NCBI GenBank assembly: GCA_031553395.1
Contig: JAVBLR010000011.1
Location: 192,506-256,505, forward strand
Length of the DNA stretch: 64,000 nucleotides
Source of the DNA: WRGA01 sp031553395
Lineage (GTDB): Bacteria; Bacteroidota; Bacteroidia; Bacteroidales; WRGA01
Direction: 5' to 3'
In this document: one piece after another, positions 34,354 through 43,733 of the stretch
Numbering within the stretch: the stretch's first letter is position 1
Layout: each line of letters begins with the position of its first letter
Position numbers and translations under genes: made by a program
The notes under the pieces: generated by a model
Seen by the model: the letters and a program-made list of their open reading frames with translations, nothing else
What the model was told of the DNA's origin: nothing
Databases searched by the model: none

Positions 34354-34740
34354 TTAACGCTTGCTGAATTGGAATCTTTTTCTTGCTTTTGGTTGTCCCG
34401 GTTTCTTTCTTTCCACAATACGTGGGTCGCGTGTCAAAAATCCTTCGGATTTAAGTGCAGGTTTGTCTTCGGCATTAATTTTTACCAAAGCACGAGCAAT
34501 AGCCAGACGTAGAGCCTCGGCTTGCCCTTTGAAACCGCCACCGTCCAAATTTACACGGATATCGTATTTTTCAACAACGCCTAATTTATTAAGCGGCTGT
34601 AAAACAACATATTGAAGAATACCGGAAGGAAAGTATTGCGCCAATTCACGTTTGTTAATGGTAATTTTACCGCTACCTTCGCTTACGAACACGCGAGCTA
34701 TTGCAGCTTTACGTCTTCCAATTGCATTTACTACTTCCAT
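34354..34740 (-). CDS. rpsI: 30S ribosomal protein S9
   Basis: 128 residues; starts MEVVNAIGRRKAAIARVFV, contains GGGFKGQAEALRLAIARAL and ends with the KKPGQPKARKRFQFSKR tail that reaches the P-site tRNA. Five bases after rplM, co-translated. Confidence 0.98.
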   Translation of the reverse strand: MEVVNAIGRRKAAIARVFVSEGSGKITINKRELAQYFPSGILQYVVLQPLNKLGVVEKYDIRVNLDGGGFKGQAEALRLAIARALVKINAEDKPALKSEGFLTRDPRIVERKKPGQPKARKRFQFSKR

Positions 34741-34745
34741 GTTTC

Positions 34746-35222
34746 TTATTTAAGTGTATTTAAATCAATAACTTTTGGTTGTTGAGCTTGATGAGGATGC
34801 TCCGATCCTGAATATACATAAAGGTTATTCAATAAATGACGACCTAAGATATTTTTAGGTAACATACCTTTAACAACTTTTATGTACAAACGATTTTTAC
34901 CGTTTTTTCTATCTTTCTCGCTTTTCTTAAGTAAAGTAAGAGGATTTGTTCCTCTTTGACCTCCGGGATAACCAGTATAAGAAAGATATGTCCGGTCTGT
35001 CCATTTATTACCGGTTAATTTTACTTTTTCTGCATTGATAATAATCACATTATCGCCACAGTCTACATGCGGAGTAAAGTTTGGTTTGTATTTGCCTCTC
35101 AACAATTTAGCAACTTTCGAACCCAAACGTCCTAACACCTGATCGGTTGCATCTACAACAACCCATTCTTTTGTTACGGTTGCTTTGTTTGCAGAAATGG
35201 TCTTATAACTTAAAGTATCCAC
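34746..35222 (-). CDS. rplM: 50S ribosomal protein L13
   Basis: 158 residues. VVVDATDQVLGRLGSKVAKL, VDCGDNVIIINAEKVKLTG, YLSYTGYPGG and VKGMLPKNILGRHLLNNLYV are L13 signatures. It heads the operon rplM-rpsI-rpsB-tsf. Confidence 0.98.
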   Translation of the reverse strand: MDTLSYKTISANKATVTKEWVVVDATDQVLGRLGSKVAKLLRGKYKPNFTPHVDCGDNVIIINAEKVKLTGNKWTDRTYLSYTGYPGGQRGTNPLTLLKKSEKDRKNGKNRLYIKVVKGMLPKNILGRHLLNNLYVYSGSEHPHQAQQPKVIDLNTLK

Positions 35223-35350
35223 TGCTTAATTTTTTTAATGTTAAAAAATGAATTTCGTTTCTTTCTCATTGGTTTATGTGCTTCTGACACATGAGGCAAT
35301 AAACACTTAAGAACTAAACTTTTACACTCTTATGATAATAATCGGGGCTG

Positions 35351-35358
35351 CAAAGGTA
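35351..35358 (-). promoter_or_regulatory. -7 element of the rplM operon
   Basis: Minus strand TACCTTTG, perfect TAnnTTTG, giving a ~125-nt leader. That leader contains ATGTG/CACAT arms near 35285 that could form a small L13-type autoregulatory structure. Confidence 0.65.
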
Positions 35359-35508
35359 CGATTTTCTTTTGAATGAAAAAAGAAATCAAAACAATATTTC
35401 AGACAAAATGATTAAATTTGAAGTAAAATAATTCCTTGTTTTACAAAACAATTCCAATCCGAAGATATCCCTCTTATATCTTTCGAAAGTAATCAATACA
35501 AATCATTT

Positions 35509-36861
35509 ATGAACAACAACAAATACTACCGTTTTATAAGAAGATTTCTAGTTGAACGATTTGATTTAACAACTGAGAAAGATAATGATTTGCAAACTAT
35601 TGAAGCAATTAAACGGGGTGTCGAATTTAAGGGCTTTAATCTATGGGTACTAATATGTGCAATATTTATCGCATCATTAGGATTAAATACAAATTCAACA
35701 GCCGTTATAATTGGCGCCATGCTTATTTCCCCGTTAATGGGTCCTATTATGGGAATCGGATTGGGAGTTGGTATTTACGACTTCGATTTAATTAAGCGTT
35801 CATTCAAGAACTTGTTTGTTGCCAGTATCATAAGTATGTTGACTTCTGCAATTTACTTCTATATATCGCCACTCAATGAAGCTCGTTCCGAATTATTAGC
35901 CCGAACATCTCCTACCTTGTATGATGTTTTAATTGCATTCTTTGGAGGAATGGCCGGAATTATCGCTTTATCGAGCCGGGAAAAAGGGAACGTACTTCCC
36001 GGTGTAGCCATTGCGACCGCATTAATGCCTCCGCTTTGTACGGCAGGATACGGTATTGCATCCGGAAATTTATCTTTTTTCCTGGGCGCTTGTTATTTGT
36101 ATTTTATCAACAGTGTATTTATCAGCTTTGCAACCATTATTGGTACTCGTATTTTCAAGTTTCCCAAAACCCAATATGTAGATAAGAGCCGGGAAAAAAA
36201 AGTAGTCCGCTATGTTCTAACCATTCTCATTATCACATTAATACCAAGTGTATTTTTCGGATATAAAATATTAAGGAATAATTATTTCAAAGTAAATGCC
36301 GAACACTTTATTACGAATGAATTTAACTTTTACAATACTCAAATTCTAAATAAAGATATTGACCCTGATAAGAAAACAATAGACATTTTATTAATCGGAA
36401 ATAAAGTTCCGGAAGATAGCATAGAACATGCCAAAAGCAAATTGCCTCACTACAAACTCTCAGATGTTGATTTATCTGTAAAACAAGGATTTGCCCAGAC
36501 AACCATTGATGAAAAAAAGATAAAAAGTGATTTGCTTAATGATTTCTATAAAAATATAGAAGGTGAAGTTGAGAATAAAGACAAAACCATCGAAAAGTTA
36601 CAACAAGAAATTCAATCGTATAAAGATAAGGCAAAAGTCGAATCCGAATTAATTCCTGAAATGAAGATTTTATTTCCGGATATAAAAGAAGCCTCATTTT
36701 CCTTTGCACCAAGAACTCAGACCGAAAATATGAGTACTGACACGATTATGATTGCTTTACTTAATTTTAAAAACAAAGTCGCAAGGAATGAACAAGTCAA
36801 AATACAAAAATGGCTCGAAGAACGATTCAAAACAAAGAATGTGAAAATAATAATAGAATAA
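35509..36861 (+). CDS. DUF389 family membrane protein
   Basis: 450 residues. After a short cytoplasmic N-terminus come about six to seven helices: FWVLICAIFIASLGLN-type start, VIIGAMLISPLMGPIMGIGL, AFFGGMAGIIALSS and GVAIATALMPPLCTAGYGIA, the DUF389 hallmarks. A soluble C-terminal part (about 260-450) contains a coiled coil (NKDKTIEKLQQEIQSYKDKA) and would be outside the membrane core. The function of DUF389 is unknown. It is monocistronic, with a terminator shared with the convergent gene. Confidence 0.9.
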   Translation: MNNNKYYRFIRRFLVERFDLTTEKDNDLQTIEAIKRGVEFKGFNLWVLICAIFIASLGLNTNSTAVIIGAMLISPLMGPIMGIGLGVGIYDFDLIKRSFKNLFVASIISMLTSAIYFYISPLNEARSELLARTSPTLYDVLIAFFGGMAGIIALSSREKGNVLPGVAIATALMPPLCTAGYGIASGNLSFFLGACYLYFINSVFISFATIIGTRIFKFPKTQYVDKSREKKVVRYVLTILIITLIPSVFFGYKILRNNYFKVNAEHFITNEFNFYNTQILNKDIDPDKKTIDILLIGNKVPEDSIEHAKSKLPHYKLSDVDLSVKQGFAQTTIDEKKIKSDLLNDFYKNIEGEVENKDKTIEKLQQEIQSYKDKAKVESELIPEMKILFPDIKEASFSFAPRTQTENMSTDTIMIALLNFKNKVARNEQVKIQKWLEERFKTKNVKIIIE

Positions 36862-36902
36862 AAAAGGCAAGAGATTATTGAAATAATCTCTTGCCTTTTT
36901 TT
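36861..36902. terminator. Bidirectional terminator between DUF389 and TPR genes
   Basis: AAAAAGGCAAGAGATTATT and AATAATCTCTTGCCTTTTT are perfect 19-bp arms with a 3-nt loop. Confidence 0.92.
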
Positions 36903-36916
36903 AATCGCTTTCATCG

Positions 36917-38074
36917 CTATAATTTACTCTGCATACGTGCAATAGCATTATCATACACAGTATTTGCTTTTTCCGATTTTGCTAATTTATACTGTTCCAA
37001 TGCTTTGCGATATTCTCCACATTCTTCGTAAATTTTCCCGATATTATAATAAGCTCCGGCTCGCGTTGTAGATGCTGTTGCACCATTCGCCAACGCAATA
37101 GCCTTTCTATTAGCCCACAAAGCCTCGGCATACATTCCTGCCTTTTGATATGTCAAACCTAAATTTCCGTATGCTTGTCCAAAATTTGAGTCATATCCAA
37201 TCGCTTTCACATAATATTCGATGGCCTGATTATAATTTTTTGCATTATAAGCCTCTGTTCCCATTTTATTATAACGAAGCGCTTCCTGATTATTATTGGA
37301 ATAATTGATAACAGCAGATTGAGACGTATTGTAACGAATTTCATCTCCACTGCTACTTACCACGGTAGTAAAACTATTAATGTCCTCGATATCACCGGAA
37401 GCGGTTATTTTGAAAACAGTCCAAAGATTTCCAGTTTTATTTTGCGGGACATAATATGTCTTCACCAATGACTGTCCGATATAAACAAAAACCTTCGCTC
37501 CACTTGCCGATAATGCCTCAGATGAATTTCTTTCCTTATTCGAATAATCATAAACTCCATATACATACTCTTTTCCGAATTGTTTCTCCTGAATCGTAAT
37601 AGTTTCCGGGCCATATCCATCTGTGTCATCAACATCGAGTATTGCATTCGGACTTTCCTTTTTATTATAATAAACATGTTGGCTCTGATACCACAAATGC
37701 GAGTCCAAGTCATCCGGGTTACGTCCCCAGCTCAAAACGATACGCACTCCATCCAAATTACTCATAACAGGGCTGATAGCATACGTCAATCCCTGACAAG
37801 GACATTTTGCTACTAATGTCGAATAACCATCTTTTTTGATAATAATTGTCGCATTCTGATCATCGGCAAATGCCGGACTAAGCGTAACATACCCATTACT
37901 ATCGGTCCTTCCGACTACAGTTTGTTCTCCATTTTTCTGAATAAGAACCTCAGCACCTTCAATTTTTTTATCTTTTACAACAGCACTGAGCACTTGTATC
38001 CGTTGTTGTGCATTAATAGAAAAGCTAATACTTATCAATAATAAGCTTAAAAATAATTTAGAATACAATTTCAT
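36917..38074 (-). CDS. Secreted YfaP-like and TPR-repeat protein
   Basis: 385 residues with a signal peptide ending at NAQQ. A small beta domain (about 24-105) resembles a carboxypeptidase regulatory-like fold. A YfaP/DUF2135-like segment follows: RIVLSWGRNPDDLDSHLWY and DTDGYGPETITI. The C-terminal third has TPR repeats (AYNAKNYNQAIEYYVKAIGY, AYGNLGLTYQKAGMYAEALW, AYYNIGKIYEECGEYRKALE). It is probably a periplasmic scaffold protein; substrate unknown. Confidence 0.82.
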   Translation of the reverse strand: MKLYSKLFLSLLLISISFSINAQQRIQVLSAVVKDKKIEGAEVLIQKNGEQTVVGRTDSNGYVTLSPAFADDQNATIIIKKDGYSTLVAKCPCQGLTYAISPVMSNLDGVRIVLSWGRNPDDLDSHLWYQSQHVYYNKKESPNAILDVDDTDGYGPETITIQEKQFGKEYVYGVYDYSNKERNSSEALSASGAKVFVYIGQSLVKTYYVPQNKTGNLWTVFKITASGDIEDINSFTTVVSSSGDEIRYNTSQSAVINYSNNNQEALRYNKMGTEAYNAKNYNQAIEYYVKAIGYDSNFGQAYGNLGLTYQKAGMYAEALWANRKAIALANGATASTTRAGAYYNIGKIYEECGEYRKALEQYKLAKSEKANTVYDNAIARMQSKL

Positions 38075-38098
38075 AAAATCTTAGTTTAAGTTTGGGCG

Positions 38099-38106
38099 CA
38101 AAAATA
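38099..38106 (-). promoter_or_regulatory. -7 element of the YfaP/TPR gene
   Basis: Minus strand TATTTTTG, matching TAnnTTTG, 24 bp before the start codon, in the context GGGCGCAAAAATA. Confidence 0.5.
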
Positions 38107-38224
38107 GGAAAAGTTTTGAGGTCTTATAACTTTTTATAAAAATACAAGATAAATACTGATGTAGTGTGTCAATTAGTATTGATGCTCTTATTATTGGACA
38201 ATTAAATAACGAGTACGTTATGAG

Positions 38225-38335
38225 TATTTCGGCGAAAGGCAAAGGGCAAAAGGCAAACGAAGCTATATGTATTCAAATCCTTCACCTTTCGCCATTGGCC
38301 TTTTGCCCACAAAACATTCAAATCGGTGTCAATAT
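38225..38335. repeat. Inverted repeat of AAAGGCAAAAGGC words
   Basis: GGCGAAAGGCAAAGGGCAAA and AAGGC face CACCTTTCGCC and TTGGCCTTTTGCCC across ~35 bp. Related GGCAAAAGGC words recur at 51223-51250 and 52064-52095. It fills the 301-bp spacer upstream of the FUSC gene; a 63-codon frame across it is an artefact of the repeat. Confidence 0.65.
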
Positions 38336-38346
38336 GAATAATTTCT

Positions 38347-38354
38347 TACTTTTG
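38347..38354 (+). promoter_or_regulatory. -7 element of the FUSC gene
   Basis: TACTTTTG, perfect TAnnTTTG, 21 bp before the start codon. Confidence 0.6.
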
Positions 38355-38375
38355 TAGCTTTTTTAAAATTCAATT

Positions 38376-39425
38376 ATGAATATTAAACAAATTGGACATA
38401 ATTTTATAGAAAACGAATATCATCTATCAAAATATAAAAATGCTGCATTTTCTGCGATAGTAGTATTTATCTGTCTTATAATAACATATATTACTACTTC
38501 CTCTTTTTTTGCAGGAGCCTTGGCCGGTGCATTTATTGTTGGTGCGCAAAGTGTAAGCGCTATCAATCGTCAAGGGGCTTTTCGCATCCGTTTAAGTATT
38601 GCTGCCAAAACGACACTGATACTTCCTTTTTCTGCTTTATTAGGAAGTATTGCCGGATTATATTCCGTTGGAATAACTATTTTAATTGGCATTGTTTTAG
38701 CATTTAGTTTTGGTTGGTGGCGGCAATTATTTCCCGTCAATTGGCCGGATATTGTTATTCCTTCAGCTGTATTATTTTTTATGAGTTATGCAGAACCTGC
38801 TGTACCTCAAACATTCGTCGGAGCTATTGCCGGATTATGTTGCGAATTACTTCTGGGAATACTAATTTATTGCAAGAAATATCTTTTGCGCCACAAGCAA
38901 CCCTCAACAGAAAAAGTATTAATTCCCCCAACACCACTGGCAAATGACAAAACTATTTGGGGTATGAAAAAATATCTTTTCATGTATAGCATCGAACTCA
39001 GTTTGCTGTTGACAATCGGATTTTTATTAATCCAATATTCCTCTTATCCTCATGCATATTGGATGCCATTAACAAGTATTATGGTTCTAAAAGTAGGTAG
39101 ACATGGAACTCTTCGGAGGGTAACCGAACGAACATTGGGAACACTTGCCGGATGTGTATTGGGGAGTATCTTATTATATTTACAGTTAAATCCGGTATTT
39201 AGCATTCTATCGATGGTAACATGTATTTTCGTCTGGTTATGTTTTTTACGCAGTAATTATGCTTTGGGAACAGTTTTCATCACCACATTCGTACTGCTTT
39301 TATTAGGCTCCGATGGCATTTTTTCCTTCAAGATAGTCGCAGAACGTTTGATCTTTACGATTATTGGCGGAATACTAACTTTATTATCATCGCTTGTATT
39401 CTTAAATAAAGAACGACTTACCTGA
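38376..39425 (+). CDS. FUSC-family integral membrane protein
   Basis: 349 residues with about nine to ten helices in two blocks. YWMPLTSIMVLKVGRHGTL and RRVTERTLGTLAGCVLG form the fusaric-acid-resistance-type (FUSC_2/aromatic acid exporter) signature. Only the membrane part is present; there is no periplasmic adaptor or outer-membrane factor gene nearby. A transporter for aromatic acids or related compounds is inferred from family only. Convergent with uxuA. Confidence 0.85.
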   Translation: MNIKQIGHNFIENEYHLSKYKNAAFSAIVVFICLIITYITTSSFFAGALAGAFIVGAQSVSAINRQGAFRIRLSIAAKTTLILPFSALLGSIAGLYSVGITILIGIVLAFSFGWWRQLFPVNWPDIVIPSAVLFFMSYAEPAVPQTFVGAIAGLCCELLLGILIYCKKYLLRHKQPSTEKVLIPPTPLANDKTIWGMKKYLFMYSIELSLLLTIGFLLIQYSSYPHAYWMPLTSIMVLKVGRHGTLRRVTERTLGTLAGCVLGSILLYLQLNPVFSILSMVTCIFVWLCFLRSNYALGTVFITTFVLLLLGSDGIFSFKIVAERLIFTIIGGILTLLSSLVFLNKERLT

Positions 39426-39445
39426 ATTCGAAAATATTCAAAAAA

Positions 39446-39482
39446 ATAAAGGGATAAATTCGAATTGACTTTATCCCTTTGT
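39446..39482. terminator. Bidirectional terminator between FUSC gene and uxuA
   Basis: AAAGGGATAAA and TTTATCCCTTT are perfect 11-bp arms flanked by A and T runs. Confidence 0.85.
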
Positions 39483-39491
39483 ATTTTGCAT

Positions 39492-40664
39492 TTACTTAAA
39501 CAAACTCTTTGCAATACCCATTTCCAATCCGCGTAATTCCGCTAATCCGCGCAAACGGCCTATGCATGAATAACCCGGATTCGTTTTCTTTTTCAGGTCA
39601 TCAATCATCTGATGCCCATGGTCGGGACGCATTGGAATAGATGTTTTACGTCGATTTTGCAATTCAAGGAATGCCTTCATTACACCATACATATCCACAT
39701 CGCCTTCCAAATGGTTGTCTTCGTAAAAATCGCCATCTTCATTTCTTTTTGTACTGCGGAAATGAACAAAATTGATTCTTTCGCCAAATTCTTCCATCAT
39801 AGCAGCCAATTCATTATCACTACGAACGCCAAAAGAACCGGTACACAAACATAATCCGTTCGATTCGTTGGGAACTTCGGCAATCAAACGGCGAACATCA
39901 TCAGCCATACTTAAAATACGAGGCAACCCAAGAATTGGATAAGGAGGATCATCGGGATGAATTACCAATTTAATACCACATTCATCAGCAATTGGAGTAA
40001 TCTCCCGTAAAAAGTAAATCAAATTCTGACGCAATTTTTCAGCATCAATACCTTTATATCTATCCAAAGCCTGTTGAAATTGTTCAACTGTAAAACTTTC
40101 TTCCGAACCGGGCAATCCGGCAATCATATTACGGGTAAGAAGTTGTTTCTCAGCATCACTCATTCCTTCAAAACGAGCTTTTGCCTTAGCTATTTCTTTT
40201 TCAGAATAATCTTTTTCAGCACCCGGACGTTTCAAAATAAATAAATCGAATGCCACGAAAGCCGCATGTTCAAATTTCAATGCTTTTGAACCATCGGGTA
40301 ACGTAAAAGCCAAATCGGTTCTCGTCCAATCCAATACAGGCATAAAATTATAAGTAACAATTTGAACGCCGCATTTAGCCAGATTACGCAAACTGATTTT
40401 ATAATTATCAATATATTTCTGAAAATCTCCGGTTTGTGTTTTGATATGCTCATGTACAGGCACACTTTCAACAACAGACCAAATCAATCCCGCTTCGGCA
40501 AGTTCAGCTTTTCTCTTTTCAATTTCTTCGACAGTCCAAACCTCTCCGTTTGGAATATGATGTAAAGCAGTAACTACACCTGTAGCCCCCGCCTGGCGGA
40601 TATCCCATAATCCAACCGGATCATTCGGACCATACCAACGCCATGTTTGTTCACATAAATACAT
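39492..40664 (-). CDS. uxuA: Mannonate dehydratase
   Basis: Converts D-mannonate to 2-dehydro-3-deoxy-D-gluconate in hexuronate catabolism. WRWYGPNDPVGLWDIRQAGA, VTALHHIPNGEVW, KLVIHPDDPPYPILGLPRI and FVHFRSTKRN, ending with MRPDHGHQMIDD, carry the metal-binding residues of the xylose-isomerase-like barrel. The 390-residue length is right. It is downstream of an SDR oxidoreductase likely to make mannonate from fructuronate, so the pair covers two consecutive steps; uxaC and the KDG kinase are not in the window. Confidence 0.96.
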   Translation of the reverse strand: MYLCEQTWRWYGPNDPVGLWDIRQAGATGVVTALHHIPNGEVWTVEEIEKRKAELAEAGLIWSVVESVPVHEHIKTQTGDFQKYIDNYKISLRNLAKCGVQIVTYNFMPVLDWTRTDLAFTLPDGSKALKFEHAAFVAFDLFILKRPGAEKDYSEKEIAKAKARFEGMSDAEKQLLTRNMIAGLPGSEESFTVEQFQQALDRYKGIDAEKLRQNLIYFLREITPIADECGIKLVIHPDDPPYPILGLPRILSMADDVRRLIAEVPNESNGLCLCTGSFGVRSDNELAAMMEEFGERINFVHFRSTKRNEDGDFYEDNHLEGDVDMYGVMKAFLELQNRRKTSIPMRPDHGHQMIDDLKKKTNPGYSCIGRLRGLAELRGLEMGIAKSLFK

Positions 40665-40669
40665 ATTAA

Positions 40670-40760
40670 GTTATTTTTGAAGTTAGAAGTATGGAGTTTG
40701 AAGTTAGAATTTTGAAGTTGGAGTTTTTTTGTTTCCAAAATTCTAACTTCAAAATTCTTT
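40670..40760. repeat. Inverted repeat of TTGAAGTTAGAA words
   Basis: TTTGAAGTTAGAATTTTGAA and GTTGG (about 40700-40724) face CCAAAATTCTAACTTCAAAA (about 40736-40755), filling the gap between the SDR gene and uxuA. Confidence 0.75.
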
Positions 40761-40762
40761 AT

Positions 40763-41575
40763 TTAAATTGAGAATGCATCAAAACCACCGTCAATTACGG
40801 TTAATGTTCCGGTTACGAATTTGGAAGCATCGCTGGCTAACCATTGTAACGTTCCGAGTAATTCTTCGGGTTCTCCAAAACGTCCAAATGGAGTATGCGC
40901 TAAAATAACTTTAGAACGGTCTGTAAGCGATCCATCGGGATTCGTTAATAAGGTCCGGTTTTGTTCCGTAAGGAAAAATCCGGGAGCAATCGCATTAACA
41001 CGCAAACCCGAGCCAAATTTTAGGGCTAATTCTCCAGCTAAATATTTAGTAAAATTAACTACTGCCGCTTTTGCCGTTCCATATCCGGCAACACGTGTAA
41101 GCGGACGAATAGCCGACTCTGATGCTATATTAATAATAACACCGTCTTTTTGTTCAGCCATCGCTTTGGAAAAAACCATTGAAGGTAAAATTGTTCCAAA
41201 AAGATTCAAATCAACAACCTTTTTAAAAGCATCGATTTCCAAATCAAAAATGGTTTTATCCGGAGCAATCGTTGCACCGGGCATATTTCCACCTGCACCA
41301 TTGATTAACACATCAATTCTACCATATTTTTTTATAATATCGGTATAATTTTGTTCCAAAACTTCCTTATTTAGAACATCTGTGTATAAAAACTCAGCCA
41401 CACCACCGTTCTCGCACACGGAAGTAGCTAATTTTTTTCCAAGCTCTTCATTTCGGTCAAGAACTATTACTTTTGCACCTTGTTCGACAAAGTGATGCAC
41501 CATTGAAGTTCCTAAGATTCCGGAACCTCCTGTTATCAATATTACTTTCCCCTTTACTGAAAATAAGTCTTTCAT
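40763..41575 (-). CDS. SDR-family oxidoreductase, probable D-mannonate oxidoreductase
   Basis: 270 residues. Rossmann motif ILITGGSGILGTSMV, NGAGGNMPGAT, catalytic Ser in INIASESAIRP and YGTAKAAV with Tyr and Lys. NAIAPGFFLTEQNRTLLTN suits the SDR group found with uxuA in Bacteroidota and Firmicutes, which reduces fructuronate to mannonate in place of the unrelated UxuB. The assignment rests on the neighbour; the reaction is not proven by motifs alone. Confidence 0.82.
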   Translation of the reverse strand: MKDLFSVKGKVILITGGSGILGTSMVHHFVEQGAKVIVLDRNEELGKKLATSVCENGGVAEFLYTDVLNKEVLEQNYTDIIKKYGRIDVLINGAGGNMPGATIAPDKTIFDLEIDAFKKVVDLNLFGTILPSMVFSKAMAEQKDGVIINIASESAIRPLTRVAGYGTAKAAVVNFTKYLAGELALKFGSGLRVNAIAPGFFLTEQNRTLLTNPDGSLTDRSKVILAHTPFGRFGEPEELLGTLQWLASDASKFVTGTLTVIDGGFDAFSI

Positions 41576-41627
41576 ATTTAACTATTTATAGGTTAGAATT
41601 TTCTAATATAAAATTATTCGATACTGA

Positions 41628-41635
41628 CAAAGATA
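41628..41635 (-). promoter_or_regulatory. -7 element of the SDR-uxuA unit
   Basis: Minus strand TATCTTTG, perfect TAnnTTTG, 53 bp before the SDR start. Confidence 0.55.
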
Positions 41636-41820
41636 ATTTATTATTCGCTATTTTGCAATGAAGTTATTTTGGACTTTTGAGATTTAATCGTTGAAATCAA
41701 TATAAAAACCCATTAGTATGTTTTTCATTTATAAAAAAATAAAAACTAAATTTGTTCGTTTTTACATTATAATATAATTGATATAAGATTTTATTATCAA
41801 TTGCCAACAGTCAACTGTTT

Positions 41821-42975
41821 ATGCCAAGCATTTACGATACCCGTCAAAGAGTTACATTTATATTCATTTTTCTGGCTTTGCTTATCGCATCCATATTTTT
41901 GTATATTTCCTACCGATTAGTAAAAGACCTTTCAGCCGAAGAAAGGAACAAAATTGAAACATGGGCCGAAGCAACCCGTATTTTAGTGAGCGACAATACC
42001 GATGTAGACTTAGTTTTAGTACTTCATGTAATCGAAAGTAATAGAACCATTCCTATAGTCGTATTAGATAAAGACGATAATGTTTTAATGTCCAAGAATA
42101 TAGAAAGTGTATCGGAAGATGGCTCTATTACGCCTGAAACTGTACAGAAATTCAAAAAAAAGAACAAACTCATTCTCATTAAAATAGACGAAAATAATAC
42201 GCAATATTTATACTACGATGATTCGGTTTTATTAAAACGACTGTCCTATTATCCATCTGTAGAATTATTGGTCATGGCTGTCTTTTTTGTAATTGCCGTT
42301 TTTGCATTATCAAGTACAAAAAAAGCCGAACAAAATCAGGTTTGGGTTGGTTTATCGAAAGAAACCGCACATCAATTGGGAACGCCCATATCCTCGTTAA
42401 TGGCCTGGGAAACACTATTGAAAGATCGTTATCCGGAAGACAAGCTACTTGATGAAATGGGTAAAGATATACTACGATTACGAACCATTGCCGAACGCTT
42501 TTCTAAGGTTGGGTCAAAGCCAGAGTTGGAAGAGGTGTGTTTACAAGATGTAATAGAAAAAACCGTTAATTACATGTCAAAACGGGTTTCGGGAAAAGTT
42601 GCAATTACTAATCAGATGCCTACCAACAGAGTAATGGTTATGATGTCCGAGCCTTTATTCGAATGGGTAATGGAAAATCTATTTAAAAATGCAGTAGATG
42701 CAATGGATGGACAAGGAAAAATCATCGTAGAATTGAAAGAAACTAATCATCGGGCAATTTTACACATTACCGATACAGGGAAAGGAATTCCCAAAAATAA
42801 ATTCAAAACCATCTTTAATCCCGGTTATACAACAAAAAAGAGAGGCTGGGGATTAGGACTTTCCTTAGTAAAAAGAATTGTGCAAGATTATCATGATGGA
42901 AAAATATATGTAAGTGAATCTGAAATAAATCAAGGAACAACATTTTGTATTGAACTGAAAAAGAGTAATAAGTAG
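41821..42975 (+). CDS. Orphan sensor histidine kinase
   Basis: 384 residues. Two membrane helices (about 11-34 and 146-164) enclose a periplasmic sensor of ~110 residues; no HAMP domain is evident. The phospho-acceptor is probably H184 in LSKETAHQLGTPISSLM. The HATPase_c domain has NLFKNAVDAMDG (N box), ITDTGKGIP (G1) and TTKKRGWGLGLSLVKRIV (G2). No response-regulator gene lies next to it. The stimulus is unknown. Confidence 0.92.
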   Translation: MPSIYDTRQRVTFIFIFLALLIASIFLYISYRLVKDLSAEERNKIETWAEATRILVSDNTDVDLVLVLHVIESNRTIPIVVLDKDDNVLMSKNIESVSEDGSITPETVQKFKKKNKLILIKIDENNTQYLYYDDSVLLKRLSYYPSVELLVMAVFFVIAVFALSSTKKAEQNQVWVGLSKETAHQLGTPISSLMAWETLLKDRYPEDKLLDEMGKDILRLRTIAERFSKVGSKPELEEVCLQDVIEKTVNYMSKRVSGKVAITNQMPTNRVMVMMSEPLFEWVMENLFKNAVDAMDGQGKIIVELKETNHRAILHITDTGKGIPKNKFKTIFNPGYTTKKRGWGLGLSLVKRIVQDYHDGKIYVSESEINQGTTFCIELKKSNK

Positions 42976-43112
42976 TAAGTTTTAAGTTATAAGAAATGGG
43001 CATTTATTTATTCAAATTACAACTTTTGTTACTTATACTTTTCGTTTTAAAGAACCTTTTTACTAAACAACCTCGACTTAAAACTTATAACTCATAACTT
43101 AAAACTTGTATA
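42968..43112. repeat. Inverted repeat of AAGTTTTAAGTTATAAG words
   Basis: AAGTTTTAAGTTATAAG (42978-42994) is the near-exact inverse of CTCATAACTTAAAACTT (43092-43108). The arms adjoin the kinase stop and the next gene's start. Confidence 0.75.
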
Positions 43113-43116
43113 ACAC

Positions 43117-43653
43117 ATGTCAAAAGATAGAATAGATTTTATGTTAATAGAACTTCGGGATTTGGAAAAAATGATATCTGAAGTTAGAGATGCGGAATTA
43201 ATTCCGGATGCATTTTTTGATGCAGCCGAAGGTAAGGTTGTAAAATTTTTGGAACAATTGTATTTCCTAAAAGAAGAAGAAAAGAATAAGCCTCAAGTTG
43301 AAAAAAAAGCAGCTGAAATAGTATCTACAATATATACAAAAAGAATAATTCCTGAAATAAAGGAAGAAGTATCAATATTAAATGAAAAGCACATCAGCAA
43401 CTCCTTAAATGAAATCATCGAAAAGCAGCTTTTGACCGATATTCGCAAAGGATTCAGTTTAAATGACAGATTTCGTTTTTTGCGTGAATTATTTGCCGGA
43501 GATGCTGAGAAAATGGATAAAATATTGAACGAATTAAATGAACTGGATTCTCTATCATCATCCATAACCTACCTCTATACAATGCTTAATTGGAATATTG
43601 AAGACCCAACAGTTAGTGAATTTATTAATATATTGGAAAAAAGATTTAGATGA
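43117..43653 (+). CDS. Conserved Bacteroidota protein of unknown function
   Basis: 178 residues, soluble, almost entirely alpha-helical and charged. DIRKGFSLNDRFRFLRELFAG and the C-terminal SEFINILEKRF form a pattern I have seen in conserved hypothetical proteins of the phylum, often near signalling or division genes. No catalytic motif is visible. It follows the orphan kinase on the same strand and precedes rsmI. The role is unassigned. Confidence 0.78.
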   Translation: MSKDRIDFMLIELRDLEKMISEVRDAELIPDAFFDAAEGKVVKFLEQLYFLKEEEKNKPQVEKKAAEIVSTIYTKRIIPEIKEEVSILNEKHISNSLNEIIEKQLLTDIRKGFSLNDRFRFLRELFAGDAEKMDKILNELNELDSLSSSITYLYTMLNWNIEDPTVSEFINILEKRFR

Positions 43654-43654
43654 A

Positions 43655-43732
43655 TACGAAGTTTGAAGTTTGAAAATAAATGCAGAGTAACAAATTAATA
43701 ACTAACAACAAATAACATATAACAAATAACCA
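43655..43732. repeat. Direct-word spacer (GAAGTTTGAAGTTTG and AACAAATAACATATAAC)
   Basis: Two word families are joined here: GAAGTTTGAAGTTTGAA, then AACTAACAACAAATAACA and ATAACAAATAACC, ending right at the rsmI start. Confidence 0.6.
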
Positions 43733-43733
43733 A

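Noticed and set aside
38166..38357. 63-codon frame before the FUSC gene
   Set aside because: Its middle is the GGCAAAAGGC repeat and its end overlaps the FUSC promoter.
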